A stretch of DNA of 8,244 bases, taken from positions 1 to 8,244 of the forward strand of contig JAUNAE010000163.1 of the NCBI GenBank assembly GCA_030527765.1, read 5' to 3'. A program made the position numbers and the translations under genes. Below, one piece after another: positions 7,526 to 8,244 of the stretch; the stretch's first letter is position 1, and every line of letters starts with the position of its first letter. The notes beneath the pieces were generated by a model. It saw only the letters and a program-made list of their open reading frames with translations. It did no database searches and had not been told where the DNA came from. The DNA comes from Eubacteriales bacterium. GTDB taxonomy: Bacteria > Bacillota_A > Clostridia > Lachnospirales > Lachnospiraceae.

Positions 7526-7546
7526 TATTCCTTGCTGAAGTACAAT
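7518..7546 (+). promoter_or_regulatory. Sigma-A-type promoter for the regulator-hsdM operon
   Basis: The -35 box is TTGAAA (7518-7523) and the -10 box is TACAAT (7541-7546), each one base from consensus, with an ideal 17-base spacer. Transcription would start near 7553, leaving a leader of about 40 bases before the regulator's ATG. No competing promoter of this quality is visible between the terminator and the gene. Confidence 0.75.
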
Positions 7547-7590
7547 AGATATGATGCGATAATTGTAGATTAGAGGACAGGAGGCGTATT

Positions 7591-7818
7591 ATGGCTGTTT
7601 GTTACGATAGACTTTGGCACATTTTAATTGATAGACATATGAGCAAAACGGAGCTGATCAAAGCCGCTGGAATAACCACAAATGCAATGGCTCATTTAGG
7701 GAGAAATGAAGCTGTGCGTGTTGATGTTCTAGCGAAGATATGCGGTGCGCTGAATTGCAATATTGAAGATATAGTAAAAGTAATTCCGGATGAGGAGGTA
7801 CATACCAGTGGCAAATGA
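7591..7818 (+). CDS. Small Cro/C1-type helix-turn-helix regulator of the restriction-modification locus
   Basis: This 75-residue protein is almost entirely one HTH domain. Residues about 18-66 run through the turn region (MSKTELIKAAGI), the recognition helix (TTNAMAHLGRNE) and the closing helices (LAKICGALNCNIEDI), as in the compact HTH_3/HTH_26 regulators of Firmicutes. It has no sensor or oligomerisation domain beyond this. AGGAGG at 7579-7584 is six bases from the ATG. Its 3' end overlaps the hsdM start by 11 bases, so the two genes are co-transcribed and probably translationally coupled. Such proteins often precede methyltransferase or restriction genes and delay or limit their expression, like controller (C) proteins. 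The palindrome on its own promoter fits autorepression. DNA binding is well supported; the sign of regulation is inferred. Confidence 0.88.
   Translation: MAVCYDRLWHILIDRHMSKTELIKAAGITTNAMAHLGRNEAVRVDVLAKICGALNCNIEDIVKVIPDEEVHTSGK
7792..7799 (+). promoter_or_regulatory. Ribosome binding site that sets the hsdM GTG start
   Basis: GAGGAGGT lies eight bases before GTG at 7808. An in-frame ATG at 7790 overlaps this motif and has no suitable site upstream, so GTG is the better start. The site lies inside the regulator's last codons, which supports coupling of the two genes. Confidence 0.8.
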
Positions 7819-8218
7819 TAAATTTTCCGTAGTCGGTACGAATATAGCAGAAAAGGCAACGATGATCTGGAACGTGGCGGATATGCTGCGTGGTCCGTTC
7901 AAACCGCATGAGTACGGTCTGGTTGTTCTTCCTATGACAGTTGTGAAGCGTTTTCACGACTGCCTCCTCCCTACTCACCAGGCTGTTCTTGATACCTGGG
8001 AGAAAGTGAAGAAATTCGCTGTGGTTGATGGATTCCTTACAAAAGCGTCTGGATATCAGTTTTACAACACAAGCAAATTCACATTCGATTCCCTGCTTGC
8101 AGATCCGGAGAATATCGAGGCCAACTTCAAGGATTACCTGAATGGATTCTCTGCAAATGTGCAGGATGTTCTCTCTAAATTTGATTTTGATAATATTGTT
8201 GCCACTATCCCAGCCTGA
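7808..8218 (+). pseudogene. hsdM: Truncated type I restriction-modification methyltransferase subunit (HsdM N-terminal domain)
   Basis: From the GTG start this frame gives 136 residues matching the HsdM N-terminal helical domain. Its signature IWNVADMLRGPFKPHEYG is followed by VVLPMTVVKRFHDCLLPTH, then the FYNTSKFTF and FDFDN segments. In a complete HsdM (about 500 residues or more) this domain precedes the methyltransferase domain, whose SAM-binding FxGxG and catalytic NPPY/F motifs are absent here. The likeness to HsdM fades after FDFDNI, and the frame stops after VATIPA. The remaining 26 bases, and both other frames across the junction, do not resume HsdM, so a simple one-base shift does not explain it. 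The gene may be interrupted by an insertion or recombination joint just at the window end, or be a decayed remnant. Methylation by this fragment alone is not expected. Family call is firm; the cause of truncation is unknown. Confidence 0.8.
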
Positions 8219-8244
8219 CCTCATATAGCTATGGTTGATTGTCA

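Noticed and set aside
7485..7538. 17-codon reading frame between the terminator and the regulator promoter
   Set aside because: It has no ribosome binding site, overlaps the palindrome and the -35 box, and starts inside the terminator's tail.
7658..8224. 188-codon open frame on the minus strand
   Set aside because: It lies antisense to the regulator and hsdM genes, has no recognisable domain and no convincing ribosome binding site.
8195..8244. Simple frameshift in hsdM
   Set aside because: Reading the other two frames across the end gives no continuation of HsdM and early stops, so a single-base shift does not restore the gene.
8195..8244. Group II intron 5' end interrupting hsdM
   Set aside because: No GTGYG-type intron start is present at the junction, and too little sequence remains to see any other intron or insertion-sequence signature.

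Overview
The window looks like accessory DNA from a low-GC, gut-type Firmicute, probably a clostridium of the Lachnospiraceae kind. The reasons are AT-leaning composition, strong GGAGG-type ribosome binding sites before nearly every gene, and the families present. All genes are on the + strand. The taxonomic guess is inference from style, not from a marker gene.

Region 1 (about 1-7484) is one tightly packed operon. A 131-base leader carries a perfect 11-bp inverted repeat. It is followed by a two-helix membrane protein (97 aa), a very acidic helical protein (158 aa), a 1329-aa HerA/FtsK-superfamily ATPase with clear Walker A and Walker B motifs, a 762-aa multidomain effector-like protein (coiled coil, Gly-rich linker, ParB-like domain, C-terminal HEFAH zinc metallopeptidase), and a 53-aa protein whose ATG overlaps the effector's stop codon. 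Gaps between genes are 20, 28, 23 and -1 bases. The operon ends at a good rho-independent terminator. The layout suggests a toxin or effector with its own energised export or handling machinery: membrane component, acidic partner, pumping ATPase, metalloprotease effector and a possible immunity protein. I do not recognise this set as a named system, so the joint function is inferred. The strongest alternatives are a DNA-acting defence system or a mobile-element module.

Region 2 (7485-8244) is the start of a type I restriction-modification locus. A sigma-A-like promoter (TTGAAA, 17 bp, TACAAT) has its -35 box covered by a near-ideal 11-bp palindrome. It drives a small Cro/C1-type regulator, which overlaps and is probably translationally coupled to hsdM from a GTG start. 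Only the N-terminal HsdM domain is present: the frame stops after 136 codons and none of the last bases resume HsdM in any frame. hsdM therefore appears broken or interrupted here.

Together the window reads as part of a defence or conflict island: a putative ATPase-effector operon placed directly next to a regulated restriction-modification locus.
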